Shown here: in pieces, positions 23,422 through 35,888 of the stretch | Position numbering within the stretch: the first letter of the stretch is position 1 | Layout: each line of letters starts with the position of its first letter | Notes under the pieces: model-generated | Told to the model about the DNA's origin: nothing | The model's database searches: none | What the model saw: the letters and a program-made list of their open reading frames with translations, nothing else | Translations under genes and position numbers: made by a program | DNA from: Balaenoptera acutorostrata | Lineage: Eukaryota > Chordata > Mammalia > Artiodactyla > Balaenopteridae | Reading direction: 5' to 3' | Assembly (NCBI RefSeq): GCF_949987535.1 | Contig: NC_080081.1 | Span: 35,814,428 to 35,878,427 of the forward strand | Length of the DNA: 64,000 bases

Positions 23422-24000
23422 AATTCAGTTTTTATTTTCTATTTCATTAACAGTTGGTTTGAGACAATGTACTATTTTCATATGGAGTCATTATTTCTTT
23501 ATTAATATATTTTTACTTCTATTACTATTATCTAAATTTACTGTGATATTTACAGAAAGTATAGACTGATTAATTTCCAATTTGGGAAATTTATTGAAGT
23601 TTTCTTTATGATTATCACATGTGTATGTGTGTATACATGTAATTTTTAAGCCATTTTAGTAGTTAAGGAAAGCCAGTAAAGAAAGCATATTATCTGCTTA
23701 TAACACAGATTGGAAGAGCTCTAGCTATTAAAATATATGTCTATGATTTTATTTTTAAAATCATCTGTGCTCTTGCTTTTTGTCTATCTTTTCCTCCAAA
23801 TCTAAGAGTTGTTAATGTTCCATTATCACTTGAATTTATTTATTTGGTGCTATAATGCTATTTATGGTGTTACCTTATCAAGTATTGATGTTTGAAAGAA
23901 GTAATTTCCCAAAAATGAATTGAAAACATTGACAATATTGTATTCATTTTGGAATATTTTATATAACATGAATATTTAATGTGTGCTTATGTATTTATTG
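23422..24000 (-). repeat. Old L1 ORF2 fragment (endonuclease region)
   Basis: The plus strand carries phrases of antisense L1: 'ttactattatctaaattta', then 'gggaaatttattgaagtttt', which correspond to the ORF2 stretch following the endonuclease core. Heavily decayed. Same orientation as L1-A, which probably inserted into it. Confidence 0.4.
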
Positions 24001-24850
24001 CAAAAGTTGTCTTCTAAACATATAAGAGGTTCATTTCTGCTTAAACTTTGCTTTGAATTCTAAGATATATAGTTTGTTTCTTATACTTACACCAAAGGAG
24101 AATGAATTTCAAGATACCCTAATTGAAGTGGGGGGTTATGGAGAGAAAAAACACTGTGTGATTGAATGAGAAATATTCTCATCATCTTTATAGTGAATTT
24201 TATAGGACTGTGTTTTTAGATGCCTTCAGTATAACCTGATGGCTTCATATCAAATTGCAACTCAGTAAAAGCAGTTTTATGGGAAGCCAATACAATATAA
24301 TCAAATGTGGGTATGAGGGTCCAACAAAGCGTTCTGGTCAGAAAAGCTGCCTGAGATTTCCAAAAAAAATCTCATCTGTGCTTTTGCAGAAGGGAGAACT
24401 GTCAGAATCATTAGCAGTGTTTCCTTAGTCTTATAAAGATTCATGATGGTCAGCTGTGTGGGGTTCAGATTTACTTGAACATGGTTATTGGACTGGAGTG
24501 GTCCAAAGGGACGTCAGATATTAAGCAAGGACTTTTTACAAAGCCCACAGTTGGGTTAGCATCTGGCACAGGGATTTTGTGGTTTATTGGATTTACTTTA
24601 TATTCCATACTCCATCGTTTACAACTATTTGATAATCCTTCAAATAATTTAAGAATGCTAAGTTTTCACTTCATCGGAGAACTTTAATTTTTCCTTATAA
24701 GCTTGTTTTATATTCTACTATATGTTCATTTGGGTGTTTTTTTCTGTAATTTTCTACATTCTCTAAATCTTTGAAATTCATAGATTTAATTGTTGAATAC
24801 TAGAAATCATTCACTCTTATTTTTGCTTTGACTGCTTTTATTATGTACAT
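24001..24850. other. Unassigned DNA
   Basis: No recognisable gene. A 70-codon plus-strand frame at 24475-24687 has no domain I recognise and no supporting context. Confidence 0.4.
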
Positions 24851-25125
24851 AACCTTGCACATTTCTCTTAGTGCACATTTATACCAATTTCTGTGTGACT
24901 GTTTCTAAGAGTGGAATTTCAGGCTCAAATATTATTATCTTACCTTTAATGTATGATACATAAATAATGTCAAAAAGATGTACCAAATTATATTCCCACC
25001 AGCAGGATATGAAAGTTTCTATTGTTTTATATCCTCAGCAAAACTTGATATTGTCACGTTTTAGTTATAGCAATTCTGGTGGGTGTGTAGTATTATCTCA
25101 GTATATATATATGTGTGTGTGTGTT
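24850..25125 (-). repeat. Old L1 3' fragment with short TG/TA tract
   Basis: The plus strand reads as antisense L1 ORF2 C-terminus: 'ctaagagtggaatttcaggc', 'tatattcccaccagcaggat' and 'ctggtgggtgtgtagtatta'. Ends in a (TA)(TG) microsatellite at about 25101-25124. Confidence 0.6.
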
Positions 25126-25885
25126 TTCCAGAAATATAATCGAACATGCTTTATTGTGTAAGAATACTATATAAAATACTATTGAAAATACCATTATTGA
25201 ATTCTTCAAAACTTTATAATTTTATTCAATTTTTGAACACAGAAATCTTATAGTTTTTTCTTATGAACAAAGATATCAATCAGTATTTGTGTTTATTGTT
25301 TAATAATATGCATTACAAAACTCATTTACTTCTTTAACTGGGGAAAAATGTATATTAAGACTTCTAAACACGGAATGGTTTGCATAATTTTTAATATATT
25401 ATGATAACCACTTTCTATATGTTATAGAATTCTGGCATTTCAACATTATCATATTTAGCTTCCTACTATAGCACTTTTTAAATCAATTCCATATATATCT
25501 CTTAATTAATATAATATTAATGGAGAAAGCATGTTTAACACTATTAAATCATTTTTATAAGGTTTTAAATGAGAGGAGTTTGTATTTCACTCTGAAACTC
25601 TAAATTTATCAGAATGTAGTTCAGCTCATCAGTTTTATTTTCAGAAGCTAATTTCAATGTAGGATATTAGTCTAAAGTGTTTCCAAAGATACAATTTTCC
25701 TGGGACTGAACAAATCAAGTCAAACCTTTCTATGACTACTTGTGGAAGCCCTTTCAGAGAAAGGTTGTAAAGTCAACCAAAAAAGAGATTTTTACCTTGG
25801 AGTTTCTTTCAATAGTTCAAAACACCAACTTAGTATCATGCCACATACCATGATACCCAGTCCTCCTGTAGTACAGCCAACTCTC
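25126..25885. other. Unassigned AT-rich DNA
   Basis: No gene or clear repeat. The last ~100 bp could belong to the LTR that follows. Confidence 0.35.
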
Positions 25886-25887
25886 AT

Positions 25888-26295
25888 GTTGAGACAGGCT
25901 GAGACCTGAAACCCTTAGCTGCAATGCTGCAATGCTTGCACCTGGACAAATGTCTCCTCAAGCTACAAATTACAAAGAAACTCTATGGGACTAAAAATAA
26001 CTGTGTGCATGCACAGTTCAGGCAAATTATGGACAAAAGACAAAAAAAAAAAAAAAAAAAAAAAACCAAAAAAACAAAAGAACCCAACTGCTGCTTCTGA
26101 AGAGCTGGGAGCAAAAACCGGGTGTCGGGAGCAAAAGGCACTTCCCCTGGGGAGTGAGCAAGGGAACATGTTATTTGTTCTTGCTCCCCTCTGCTGCAGC
26201 AGGGGCCCCAATAAAGCATTGTCTGAATTTCTTGACCAGCCTCTTATCAATTTCTATTGATTGGGGAAAGCCAAGGACCCTGGGCGGTAGCAATG
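25888..26295 (+). repeat. Solo LTR, copy 1 (internally deleted)
   Basis: Shares long runs with the inverted LTR at 57493-58050: 'ctacaaattacaaagaaact', 'aaaaataactgtgtgcatgc', 'gagcaagggaacatgtta', 'cagcaggggccccaataaag' and 'cctcttatcaatttctatt'. A polyadenylation signal AATAAA is at 26210-26215. An A-run interrupts it at 26042-26066. Compared with copy 2 it lacks about 130 bp between the 'gagcaaaagg' and 'gagcaaggga' blocks, which is where copy 2 has its TATA box. No internal retroviral genes adjoin it. Limits approximate; target duplication not established. Confidence 0.7.
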
Positions 26296-27057
26296 TCATG
26301 CATACATTTGGTAAAAGACAGCATTAAACTTCCAGTGGTTCAATACTTTAAGTGAAAGATACCTGCCCAGCCATTTCCACCTATAATAATAATGTGGTGT
26401 GCTTCCCAGATGTCTCCCTTCAGGAAGGAAGAACTGACTGCTGGGAATGTTGATGGCTGAAGGCTGTCTGCTTAGTTCTAAGTTCTCTCCCTGCAGTTGA
26501 CCTTATCTGAAGAGAGCTGCCTTGCCCATACTTATGCTCACACCCTGGAGTGACCTGAATCCAATGACTGTCCAGTGTGGAGTAAAAATATCCATGTCCC
26601 TTGCCCTAACTACAAGGAACTCTGTATGACCATCCCAGCTCCAGAACTCCCTGTGGGACTGACTGAGACTTTTAATATGACTTCATTCGAATTCAACTTC
26701 TCTCTTTTCCAAATCTTGTTTTCTTCATTTTTATAGGTATTCTCTGGTAACTTCCTACATGAATCTCCGTCTGAATCTCCTTCTCACGGTTAGACCTAAC
26801 CACTAAGTTAGCTGTGGGAGAGGTCCAAGAAAGGCTCTAAACTAGGATTTTGAAGTTAGATCTTTGTCAGTCAGCTGACAATGAGGGCCCCATCACACTA
26901 GTCCTAGGTGTCATGTTCAGACTCCCTGGTATGCGGGAGCAGAACAATTATTCAAATGGTCACTGAACTAAGCTGCCATAATGATAGAAGGAAATGTGCT
27001 GGTTGAGACAACATATTGGGCATGTGAGTTGTATTAGGGGCATCAGAAATCTTAGTT
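26296..27057. other. Unassigned, possibly old LTR-type repeat
   Basis: Composition is less AT-rich than the surroundings and the text (for example 'ggaatgttgatggctgaagg', 'gtattctctggtaacttcct') looks repetitive in style, but I cannot name the family. No gene. Confidence 0.25.
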
Positions 27058-27070
27058 AAAAGGACAGTGG

Positions 27071-27370
27071 GGGCTTCCCTGGTGGCGCAGTGGTTGGGAG
27101 TCTGCCTGCTAATGCAGGGGACACGGGTTCGAGCCCTGGTCTGGGAGGATCCCACATGCCGCGGAGCAGCTGGGCCCGTGAGCCACAATTGCTGAGCCTG
27201 CGCGTCTGGAGCCTGTGCCCCGCGACGGGAGGGGCCGCGATAGAGAAAGGCCCGCGCACCGCGATGAAGAGTGGCCCCCGCTTGCCGCAACTGGAGAAAG
27301 CCCTCGCACGAACCGAAGACCCAACACAGCCAAAAATAAATAAATAAATAAAAAAAAAAAAAAAAAAAAA
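27071..27370 (+). mobile_element. CHR-type tRNA-derived SINE (SINE-4), well preserved
   Basis: Starts gggcttccctggtggcgcag. The A-box-like tggcgcagtgg is at 27083-27093 and box B ggttcgagccc at 27126-27136, the two internal RNA polymerase III promoter elements inherited from a tRNA. The tail is AAATAAATAAAT plus poly(A). Target-site duplication aaaaggacagtgg at 27058-27070 and again (aggacagtgg after the A-run) at 27371-27380. It keeps many CpG sites (cgcgcaccgcgatg), so it is among the younger copies here. A minus-strand 230-codon frame running through it is an artefact of repeat plus flank. Confidence 0.96.
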
Positions 27371-27380
27371 AGGACAGTGG

Positions 27381-28372
27381 AATTAGATAGTTGTCGCATG
27401 AAAGTTTTGGAGAAAGACAACTGGAGGGTGAAAGCCAGAAGGCTTCCTTGAAATCTACAAGGAGACTCATTTCCTGCACCCACAGGACAGAAAAAAGTGA
27501 AGACTGGGCCTGGGCCTCGATCATAGGAGTCAGCAGGAATCCACAGAAGCTTGATCCTCTGTCCTGACAGGTCAGGGACCTGACTAAGACATGTGATAGG
27601 AATATTTTCATTGGTTTGAATTTCCAGATTTTCCTGAGAATCATATTTCTCTACAGGTATGACCCACATCTCACTGTTAAAGTCTCCCCCTTTTTGGAAG
27701 GCAAGGCCAAGACCTCTTCCTTGTGAGATAAGAACTATTCCCTATTCTCAGAAACTACTCTCAATATTTAAACCAATAAATAGGATTATGTAAAAAATAA
27801 CCTTCCTAGCATAGTGAAAGACCTCCCAAGGAAGGAATGAATCTGTATTCCAAAAAAGGTTCAGGAACTAGCCAAGATGCACTCATAGGAGTCAGAAAAA
27901 ATACATATGGAACTGGACTGTGCAGGTGCTGAATCAAGAAAAGACGTGCAGAAAACAAAGTTAAGGGAGATTATCAATACGGAATTGAATATCCCAGCAA
28001 AGACACTTAGAGACGATGCTCTTAGTATGGCTACTAGAAGCATGAAGAAATAGACGGCACATTACATAAAGTGAAAATACCAGAATTGCTATGAGAGACG
28101 GTGGAAGAAGGAATCTAAAGGCCCAGATAATTGGGTATGTTAGTGTGGATATACGATGTAAGGTTAGAAAACTCACATTATGACTATGTCCTGTGAAAGG
28201 GTCTGGAGAACATTGGATTTGTAAAATCAATAAGAGATTGTTTATTAAGAGAGGCACCAACATCAATAAGAAAATCAGAGGTGGCAGTTCTCTCTAGGTC
28301 AGGGCTGATGGTAAGAACTGCAGTAACTGGGTTCCCTGACTAGTCATGAGGATGATAGGAATTGGAAGTAAT
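27381..28372. other. Unresolved region, possible old LTR-retroelement interior
   Basis: No functional gene. On the minus strand, 28266-27961 gives a 101-codon frame rich in hydrophobic residues, and the nucleotide style (for example 'cttactaagagaggcacc'-like text) recalls MaLR/ERVL internal sequence, but I cannot confirm a family or domain. L1-B is inserted at its right edge. Confidence 0.25.
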
Positions 28373-28781
28373 AGAGGCATTTTATTTTTTTAATTTTTAC
28401 TTATTTATTTTTTTAACATCTTTATTGGAGTATAATTGCTTTACAATGGTGTGTTAGTTTCTGCTTTATAACAAAGTGAATCAGCTATATGTATACATAT
28501 ATCTGATATCTCTTCCCCCTTGTGTCTCCCTCCCTCCCACGATCCCTATCCCACCTCTCTAGGTGGTCACAAAGCACGGAGCTGATCTCCCTGTGCTATG
28601 TGACTGCTTCCCACTAGCTATCTATTTTACATTTGGGAGTGTATATATGTCCATGCCACTCGCTCACTTCTTTCCAGCTTACCCTTTCCCCGCCCCGTGT
28701 CCTCAAGTCCATTCTCTAGTAGGTCTGCATCTTTATTCCCATTCTGCCCCTAGGTTCTTCATGACCATTTTTTTTTTTTTT

Positions 28782-31700
28782 TTAGATTCCATATATATGT
28801 GTTAGCATACAGTATTTGTTTTACTCTTTCTCACGTACTTCACTCTGTATGACAGACACTAAGTCCATCCACCTCCACCTCACTGTGAATAACTCAATTT
28901 CATTTCTTTTTATGGCTGAGTAATATTCCATTGTATATATGTGTCACATCTTCTTTATCCATTCATCTGTTGATGGACACTTAGTTGCTTCCATGTCCTG
29001 GCTATTGTAAATAGAGCTGCAATGAACATCTTGGTACATGACTCTTTTTGAATTATGGTTTTCTCAGGATATATGCCCAGCAGTGGGATTGCTGGGTCGT
29101 ATGGTAGTTCTAGCTTTAGTTTTTTAAGGAACCTCCATACTGTTCTCCATAGTGGCTGTATCAATTTACATTCTCACCAACAGTGCAAGAGGATTCCCTT
29201 TTCTCCACATCCTCTCCAGCATTTATTGTTTGTAGATTTTTTATGATGGCTATTCTGACTGGTGTGAGATGATATCTCATTGTAGTTTTGATTTGCATTT
29301 CCTTAATGATTAATGATGTTGAGCATCCTTTCATGTGTTTGTTGGCAATCTGTATATCTTCTCTGGAGAAATGTCTATTTAGGACTTCTGCCCATTGTTG
29401 GATTGGGTTTTTTGTTTTTTTGATATTGAGCTACATGAGCTGCTTATACATTTTGAAGATTAATCCTTTGTCAGTTACTTCATTTGCAAATATTTTCTCC
29501 CATTCTGAGGGGTGTCTTATCGTCTTGTTTGTGGTTTCCTTTGCTGTGCCAAAGCTTTTAAGTTTCATTAGGTCCCATTTGTTTATTTGTGTTTTTATTT
29601 CCATTTCTCTAGGAGGTGGGTCAAAAAGGATCTTGCTGTGATTTATGTCATAGAGTGTTCTGCCTATGTTTTCCTCAAAGAGTTTGATAGTGTCTGGCCT
29701 TACATTTAGGTCTTTAATCCATTTTGAGTTTATTTTTCTATATGGTGTTAAGGAGTGTCGTAATTTCATTCTTTTACATGAAGCTGTCCAGTTTTTCGAG
29801 CACAACTTACTGAAGAGGCTGTCTCTTCTCCATTGTATATTCTTGCCTCCTTTATCAAAGATAAGGTGACCATATATGCGTGGGTTTACCTCTGTGCTTT
29901 CTATCTTGTTCCATTGATCTATATTTCTGTTTTTGTGCCAGTTCCATACTGTCTTGAATACTGCAGCTTTGTAGTATGGTCTGAAGTCAGGGACCCTGAT
30001 TCCTCCAGCTCCGTTTTTCATTCTCAAGATTGCTTTGGCTATACAGGGTCTTCTGTGTTTGCATACAAATTGTGAAATTTTTTTTTCTAGTTCTGTGAAA
30101 AATGCAATTGGTAGTTTGATAGGGACTGCAGTGAATCTGTAGATTCCTTTGGGTAGTATAGTCATTTTCACAATATTGATTCTTCCAATCCAAGAGCATG
30201 GTATATTGCTCCATCTGTTTGTATCATCTTTCATTTCTTTCATCAGTGTCTTACACAATTTTGCATACAGGTCTTTTGTTTCCTTAGGTAGGTTTATTCC
30301 TAGGTATTTTATTATTTTGGTTGCAATGGTAAACGGGCAGGTTTCCTTAATTACTCTTTCAGATTTTTCATCACTAGTATATAGGAATACAAGAGATTTC
30401 TGTGCATTAATTTTGTATCCTGCTACTATACCAAATTCATTGATTAGCTCTTGTAGATTTCTGGTAACATATTTAGGATTATCTATGTATAGTGTCATGT
30501 CATCTACAAGCAGTGACAGTTTTACTTCTTCCTTTCTGATTTGGATTCCTTTTATTTCTTTATCTTCTCTGATTGCTGTGGCTAAAGCTTCCAAAACAAT
30601 GTTGAATAATAGTGCTAAGAGTGAGCAACCTTGTCTTGTTCCTGATCTTAGTGGAAATGGTTTCAGTTTTTCAACATTGAGGACGATGATGGCTGTGGGT
30701 TTGTCATATATGGCCTTTATTAAGTTGAGTTAAGTTCCCTCTACGCCTACTTTCCAGAGGGTTTTTATCATAAATGAATGTTGAATTTTGTTAAAAGTTT
30801 TTCTGCATCTATCGAGATGATCATATGGTTTTTATTCTTCAATTTGTTACTTTGGTGTATCACATTGATTGATTTGTGTATATTGAAGAATCCTTGCATT
30901 CCTGGGATAAACCCCATTTGATCATGCTGTATGATCCTTTTAGTGTGCTGTTGGATTCTGTTTGCTAGTATTTTGTTGAGGATTTTTGCATCTATGTTCA
31001 TCAGTGATATTGGCCTGTATTTTTCTTTCTTTATGACATCTTTGTCTGGTTTTGGTATCAGGCTGACGGTAGCCTCATAGAATGAGTTTGGGAGTCTTCC
31101 TCCCTCTGCTATATTTTGGAAGAGTTTGAGAAGGATAGGTGCTAGCTCTTCTCTAAATGTTTGATAGAATTCGCCTGTGAAGCCATCTGGTCCTGGGCTT
31201 TTGATTGTTGGAAGATTTTTAATCACAGTTTCAATTTCAGTGCTTGTGAGTGGTCTATTTTCTATTTCTTCCTGGTTCAGTCTTGAAAGCTGTGCTTTCT
31301 AAGAATTTGTCTATTTCTTCCAGGTTGTCCATTTTATTGGCATATAGGTGCTTGTGGTAATCTCTCATGATCCTTTGCATTTCTGCAGTGTCAGTTGTTA
31401 CTTCTCCTTTTTCATTTCTAATTCTATTGATTTGAGTCTTCTCCCTTTTTTTCTTGATGAGTCTGGCTAATGGTTTATCAATTTTGTTTATCTTCTCAAA
31501 GAACCAGCTATTATTTTTATTGATCTTTGCTATCATTTCCTTCATTTCTTTTTCATTTATTTGTGATCTGATCTTTATGATTTTTTTCCTTGTGCTAACT
31601 TTGTTTTTTTGTTGTTGTTCTTCTTCTTTCTCTAATTGCTTTAGGTGTAAGTTTAGGTTGTTTATTTGACATGTTTCTTGTTTCTTAAGGCAGGATTGTA

Positions 31701-32602
31701 TTGCTATAAACTTCCCTCTTAGAACTGCTTTTGCTGCATCCCATAGGTTTTGGGTTGTTGTGTTTTCACCGTCATTTGTTTCTAGGTATTTTTTGATTTC
31801 GTCTGATTTCTTCAGTGATCTCTTGGTTATTTAGTAGTGTATTGTTTAGCCTCCATGTGTTTTTATTTTTTACAGATTTTTCCTGTAATTGATATCTAGT
31901 CTTATAGTATTGTGGTCGGAAAAGATACTTGCTATGATTTCAATTTTCTTATATTTACCAAGGCTTGATTTGTGACCCAAGATATGATCTAACCTGGAGA
32001 ATGTTCCATGAGCACTTGAGAAGAAAGTGTATTCTGTTGTTTTTGGATGGAGTGTCTTATAAATATCAGTTAAGTCCATCTTGTTTAATGTATCATTTAA
32101 AGCCAGTGTTTCCTTATTTATTTTCATATTGGATGATCTGTCCATTGGTGAAAGTGGGGTGTTAAATTCCCCCACTATGGTTGTGTTTCTCTCAATTTCC
32201 TCTCTTATGGCTGTTAGTATTTGTCTTATTTATTGAGGTGCTCCTATGTTGGTTGCATAAATATTTACAATTGTTATATCTTCTTCTTGGATTGATCCCT
32301 TGATCATTATGTAGTGTCGTTCTTTGTCTCTTGTAATAGTCGTTGTTTTAAAGTCTATTTTGTCTGATATGAGAATTGCTACTCCAGCTTTCTTTTGATT
32401 TCCATTTGCATGGAATATCTTTTTCCATCCCCTCACTTTCAGTCTGTATGTGTCCCTAGGTCTGAAGTGGGTCTCTTGTAGACAGCATATATATGGGTCT
32501 TGTTTCTGTATCCATTCAGCCAGTCTATTTCTTTTGGTTGGAGCATTTAATCCATTTACATTTAAGGTAATTATTGATATGTATGTTTCTACTACCTTTT
32601 TT
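28782..32602 (-). pseudogene. L1-B ORF2 pseudogene
   Basis: Runs from the position equivalent to the L1-A start (about 32602, where the ATG reads AAG) to TAA 28782-28784. The endonuclease is in pieces (32436-32230, 32175-31870), and the GDFN motif has become GEFN, a change at a catalytic aspartate. Reverse transcriptase fragments are 31545-31255, 31226-30768 and a long 387-codon frame 30594-29431. The FADD motif reads LVDD at about 30501-30512, keeping both aspartates but not the two preceding residues. The C-terminal region is frameshifted around 29430-28955. No functional enzyme can be made. Confidence 0.93.
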
Positions 32603-32656
32603 TAAACTGATTTAGGTTTGTTATTGTAGGTCTTTTCCTTCTCTTGTGTTTCCTGC

Positions 32657-33549
32657 CTAGAGAAGTTCCTTCAGCATTTGTTATAAAGCTGATTTGGTGG
32701 TGCTGAATTCTCTTGGCTTTTGCTTGTCGGTTAAGGTTTTAATTTCTTCATCAAATCTGAATGAGATCCTTGCTGGGTAGAGTAATCTTGGTTGTAGGTT
32801 TTTCCCTTTCATCACTTTAAATATGTCCTGCCACTCCCTTCTGGCTTGCAGAGTTTCTGCTGAAAGATAAGCTGGTAACCTTATGGGGATTCCCTTGTAT
32901 GTTATTTGTTGTTTTCCCTTGCTGCTTTTAATATTTTTTCTTTGTATTTAATTTTTGATTGTTTGATTAATATGTGTCTTGAAGTGTTTCTCCTTGTATT
33001 TATCTAGTATGGGACTCTCTGTGCTTCCTGGACTGGATTAACTATTTCCTTTCCCATATTAGGGAAGTTTTCAACTATAATCTCTTCAAATATTTTCTCA
33101 GTCCCTTTCTTTTTCTCTTCTTCTTCTGGGACCTCTATAATTCGAATGTTGATGCATTTAATGTTGTCCCAGAGGTCTCTGACACTGTCCTCAATTCTTT
33201 TCATTCATTTTTCTTTATTCTGCTGTACAGTAGTTATTTCCACTATTTTATCTTCTTGGTCACTTATCCCTCCTTCTGCCTCAGTTATTTTGCTATTGAT
33301 GCATTCTAGAGAGTTTTAAATTTCATGTATTGTGTTGTTCATCATTGTTTGTTTGCTCTTTAGTTTTTCTAGGTCCCTGTTAAACATTTATTTTACTTTC
33401 TCCACTCTATTTCCAAGATTTTGGATCATCTTTACTATCAGTATTCTGTATTCTTTTTCAGGTAGACTTCCTATTTCCTCTTCATTTGTTAGGTCTGGTG
33501 GGTTTTTACCTTGCTCCTTCATCGGCTGTTTGTTTCTCTGTTCTCTCAT
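32657..33549 (-). pseudogene. L1-B ORF1 pseudogene
   Basis: The equivalent start ATG is at 33547-33549 and the equivalent stop TAG at 32657-32659. At 893 bp it is one base shorter than L1-A ORF1, so at least one frameshift is present. A 66-codon piece, 33204-33004, keeps 'VRDLWDNIKCINIRIIEV' and 'EEEEKKKGTEKIFEEIIVEN'. Non-functional. Confidence 0.88.
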
Positions 33550-35583
33550 TTTGCTTAACTTACTGTGTTTGGGGTGTCCTTTTCACAGGCTGCAGGTCAG
33601 TACTTCCCGTTGTTTTTGGTGTCTGCCCCCAGTGGCTAAGATTGGTTCAGTGGGTTGTGTAGGCTTCCTGTTAGAGGGGACTGGTGCCTGTGTTCTGGTG
33701 GATGAGGCTAGATCTTATCTTTCTGGTGGGCAGGTCTGCATCTGGTGGTGTGTTTTGGGGTGTCTCTGACCTTATTATGATTTTAGACAGCCTCTCTGCT
33801 AATGGGTGGGAGTGTGTTCCTGTGTTGCTAGTTGTTTGGCAAAGGGTGTCCAGCACTGTAGCTTGCTTGTCTTTGAGTGGAGCTGGGTCTTGGCGTTGAG
33901 ATGGAGATCTCTGGGAGCTTTTTGCCATTTGATATTACGGGTAGCTGGGAGGTCTCTGGTGATCAATGTCCTGAACTTGGCTCTCCTACCTCAGAGGCAC
34001 AGCCCTGATGCCCGGATGAGAACCAAGATGCTTTCATCCACATGGCTCAGAATAAAAGGGAGAAAAAAAGAAAAAAAAAAAAAAAGTAAAATTAAAAGTT
34101 ATTAAAATAAAAAATAATTATTAGAAATTTTTAAAAATTTAAAAAGTAATTTAAAAAAAAGAAAGAACGAAGAGAGCAACCATACCAAAAAACAAATTCA
34201 CCAATGATAACAAGCGCTAAAAAGTATACTAAAAAAAGAAAAGAAAAAAAGACCAGAGAGATGGAAACCTAGGACAAATGGTAAAAGCAAAGCTATACAG
34301 ACAAAGTCACACACAGAAGCATAGAATTACACACTCACAAAAAGAGAAAAAGGGAAAAATATATATATATCATTGCTCCCAAAGTCCACTACCTCAATTT
34401 GGGATGATTCATTGTCTATTCAGGTATTCCACAGATGCAGGGTACATCAAGTTGATTGTGGAGATTTAATCCACTGCTCCTTAGGCTGCTGGGAGAGATT
34501 TCCCTTTCTCTTCTTTGTTTGCACAACTCCTGGGTTTGGCTTTGGATTTGGCCCCGTCTCTGTTTGTAGGTCGTCTGAGGGTGTCTGTTCCTGCTCAGAC
34601 AGGACGGGGTTAAAGGAGCAACTGATTCGGGGGCTCTGGCTCACTCAGGCCCGGGGGAGGGAGGGGTATGGATGTGGGGCGAGCCTGCAGTGGCAGAGAC
34701 CAGCATGACATTGCAACAGCCTTAGGTGCCGTGTGTTCTCCCGGGGAATTTGTCCCTGGATCACAGGACGCTGGCAGTGGCAGACTGCACAGGCAGCCTG
34801 TAGGGCAGGTGTGGATAGTGACCTGTACTTGCACACAGGCTTCTTGGTGACTGCAGCAGCAGCCTTAGCGTCTCATGCCCATCTCTGGTGTCCGCACTGA
34901 TAGCCGCGGCTCAAGCCCGTCTCTGGAGCTCATTTAGGCGGTGCTCTGAATCCCCTCTCCTCGTGCACCAGGAAACAAAGAGTCAAGCATAAGTTTCTTG
35001 CCTCTTCGGCAGCTCAGACCTTTTCCCGGACTCCCTCCTGGCTAGCTGTGGTGCAATAGCCCCCTTCAGGCTGTGTTCACGCCGCCAAACTCAGTCCTCT
35101 CCCTGGGATCTGACCTCTGAAGCCCGAGCCTCAGCTCTCAGCCCTCACCCGCCCCGGTGGGTGAGTAGACAAGCCTCTTGGGCTGGTGAGTGCTGGTCGG
35201 ATCCGACCCTCTGTGCGGGAATCTCTCCGCTTTGCCCTCCGCACCCCTGTTACTTCACTCTCCTCCGTGGCTCTGAAGCTTCCCCCCTCTGCCACCCCCT
35301 TCTCCGCCCATGAAGGGGCTTCCTAGTGTGTGGAAACCTTTCCTCCTTCACAGCTCCTTCCCACTGGTGCAGGTCCCGTCCCTATTCTTTTGTCTCTGTT
35401 TTTTCTTTTGCCCTACCCATGTACGTGGGGAGTTTCTTGCCTTTTGGGAGGTCTGAGGTCTTCTGCCAGAGTTCAGTAGGTGTTCTGTAGGAGCTGTTCC
35501 ACATGTAGGTGTATTTCTGATGTATTTGTGGGGAGGAAGGTGATCTCCACGTCTTACTCTTCTGCCATCTTGAAGCTCCTCCC
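33550..35583 (-). promoter_or_regulatory. L1-B 5'UTR / promoter region
   Basis: About 2.03 kb with a short A-rich stretch (34060-34200) and a GC-rich distal half (34480-35400). Single-copy equivalent of the L1-A tandem unit at about 34885-35250. Ends with a YY1-type gccatcttg at 35564-35572. Confidence 0.78.
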
Positions 35584-35595
35584 AGAGGCCTTTTA

Positions 35596-35853
35596 AAATC
35601 AGCTCTATGTTATTTAGATGAGGTTCCACCTTTCTTTGAACATTTCTTTATTTTCTGGTGCATATTTTCCAGGTCCATCTTATACTTTTTTGCCCTAACC
35701 TAGGAATCAGTCATTTCTCTCAGAAGCGCTGTTTACTTTTAGTATGCCAAATCAAATTTAGAAACCAATATCTGGATGCTAGGTGTGGGACCATCACCGC
35801 TCCTCTGTCCTCTTAGTGGGCAGAACAAGGGAATATATATATTCACACACAAG

Positions 35854-35888
<35 letters not shown>

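Larger units (their letters stand above)
28385..35583 (-). mobile_element. Full-length L1 retrotransposon L1-B (inactivated)
   Basis: A 7.2-kb L1 in the same orientation and with the same layout as L1-A: 3'UTR (28385-28781), ORF2, ORF1 and a CpG-rich 5'UTR. Target-site duplication of 12 bp with one mismatch, agaggcatttta at 28373-28384 and agaggcctttta at 35584-35595. It is more decayed than L1-A: ORF2 has lost its ATG, and both ORFs carry many stops and frameshifts. The 5'UTR holds a single copy of the 367-bp unit that is duplicated in L1-A. Confidence 0.96.

Noticed and set aside
24475..24687. 70-codon plus-strand frame as a small gene
   Set aside because: No domain, no conservation evidence, no promoter or polyadenylation context; length expected by chance.
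27071..27150. tRNA gene
   Set aside because: A and B boxes are present but the sequence is a SINE head, recurs in several copies, and lacks a foldable full tRNA.
26952..27669. Minus-strand frames of 230 and 186 codons
   Set aside because: They join antisense SINE-4 to flanking unique DNA, the middle is the repeat, and no domain, splice or promoter support is seen.
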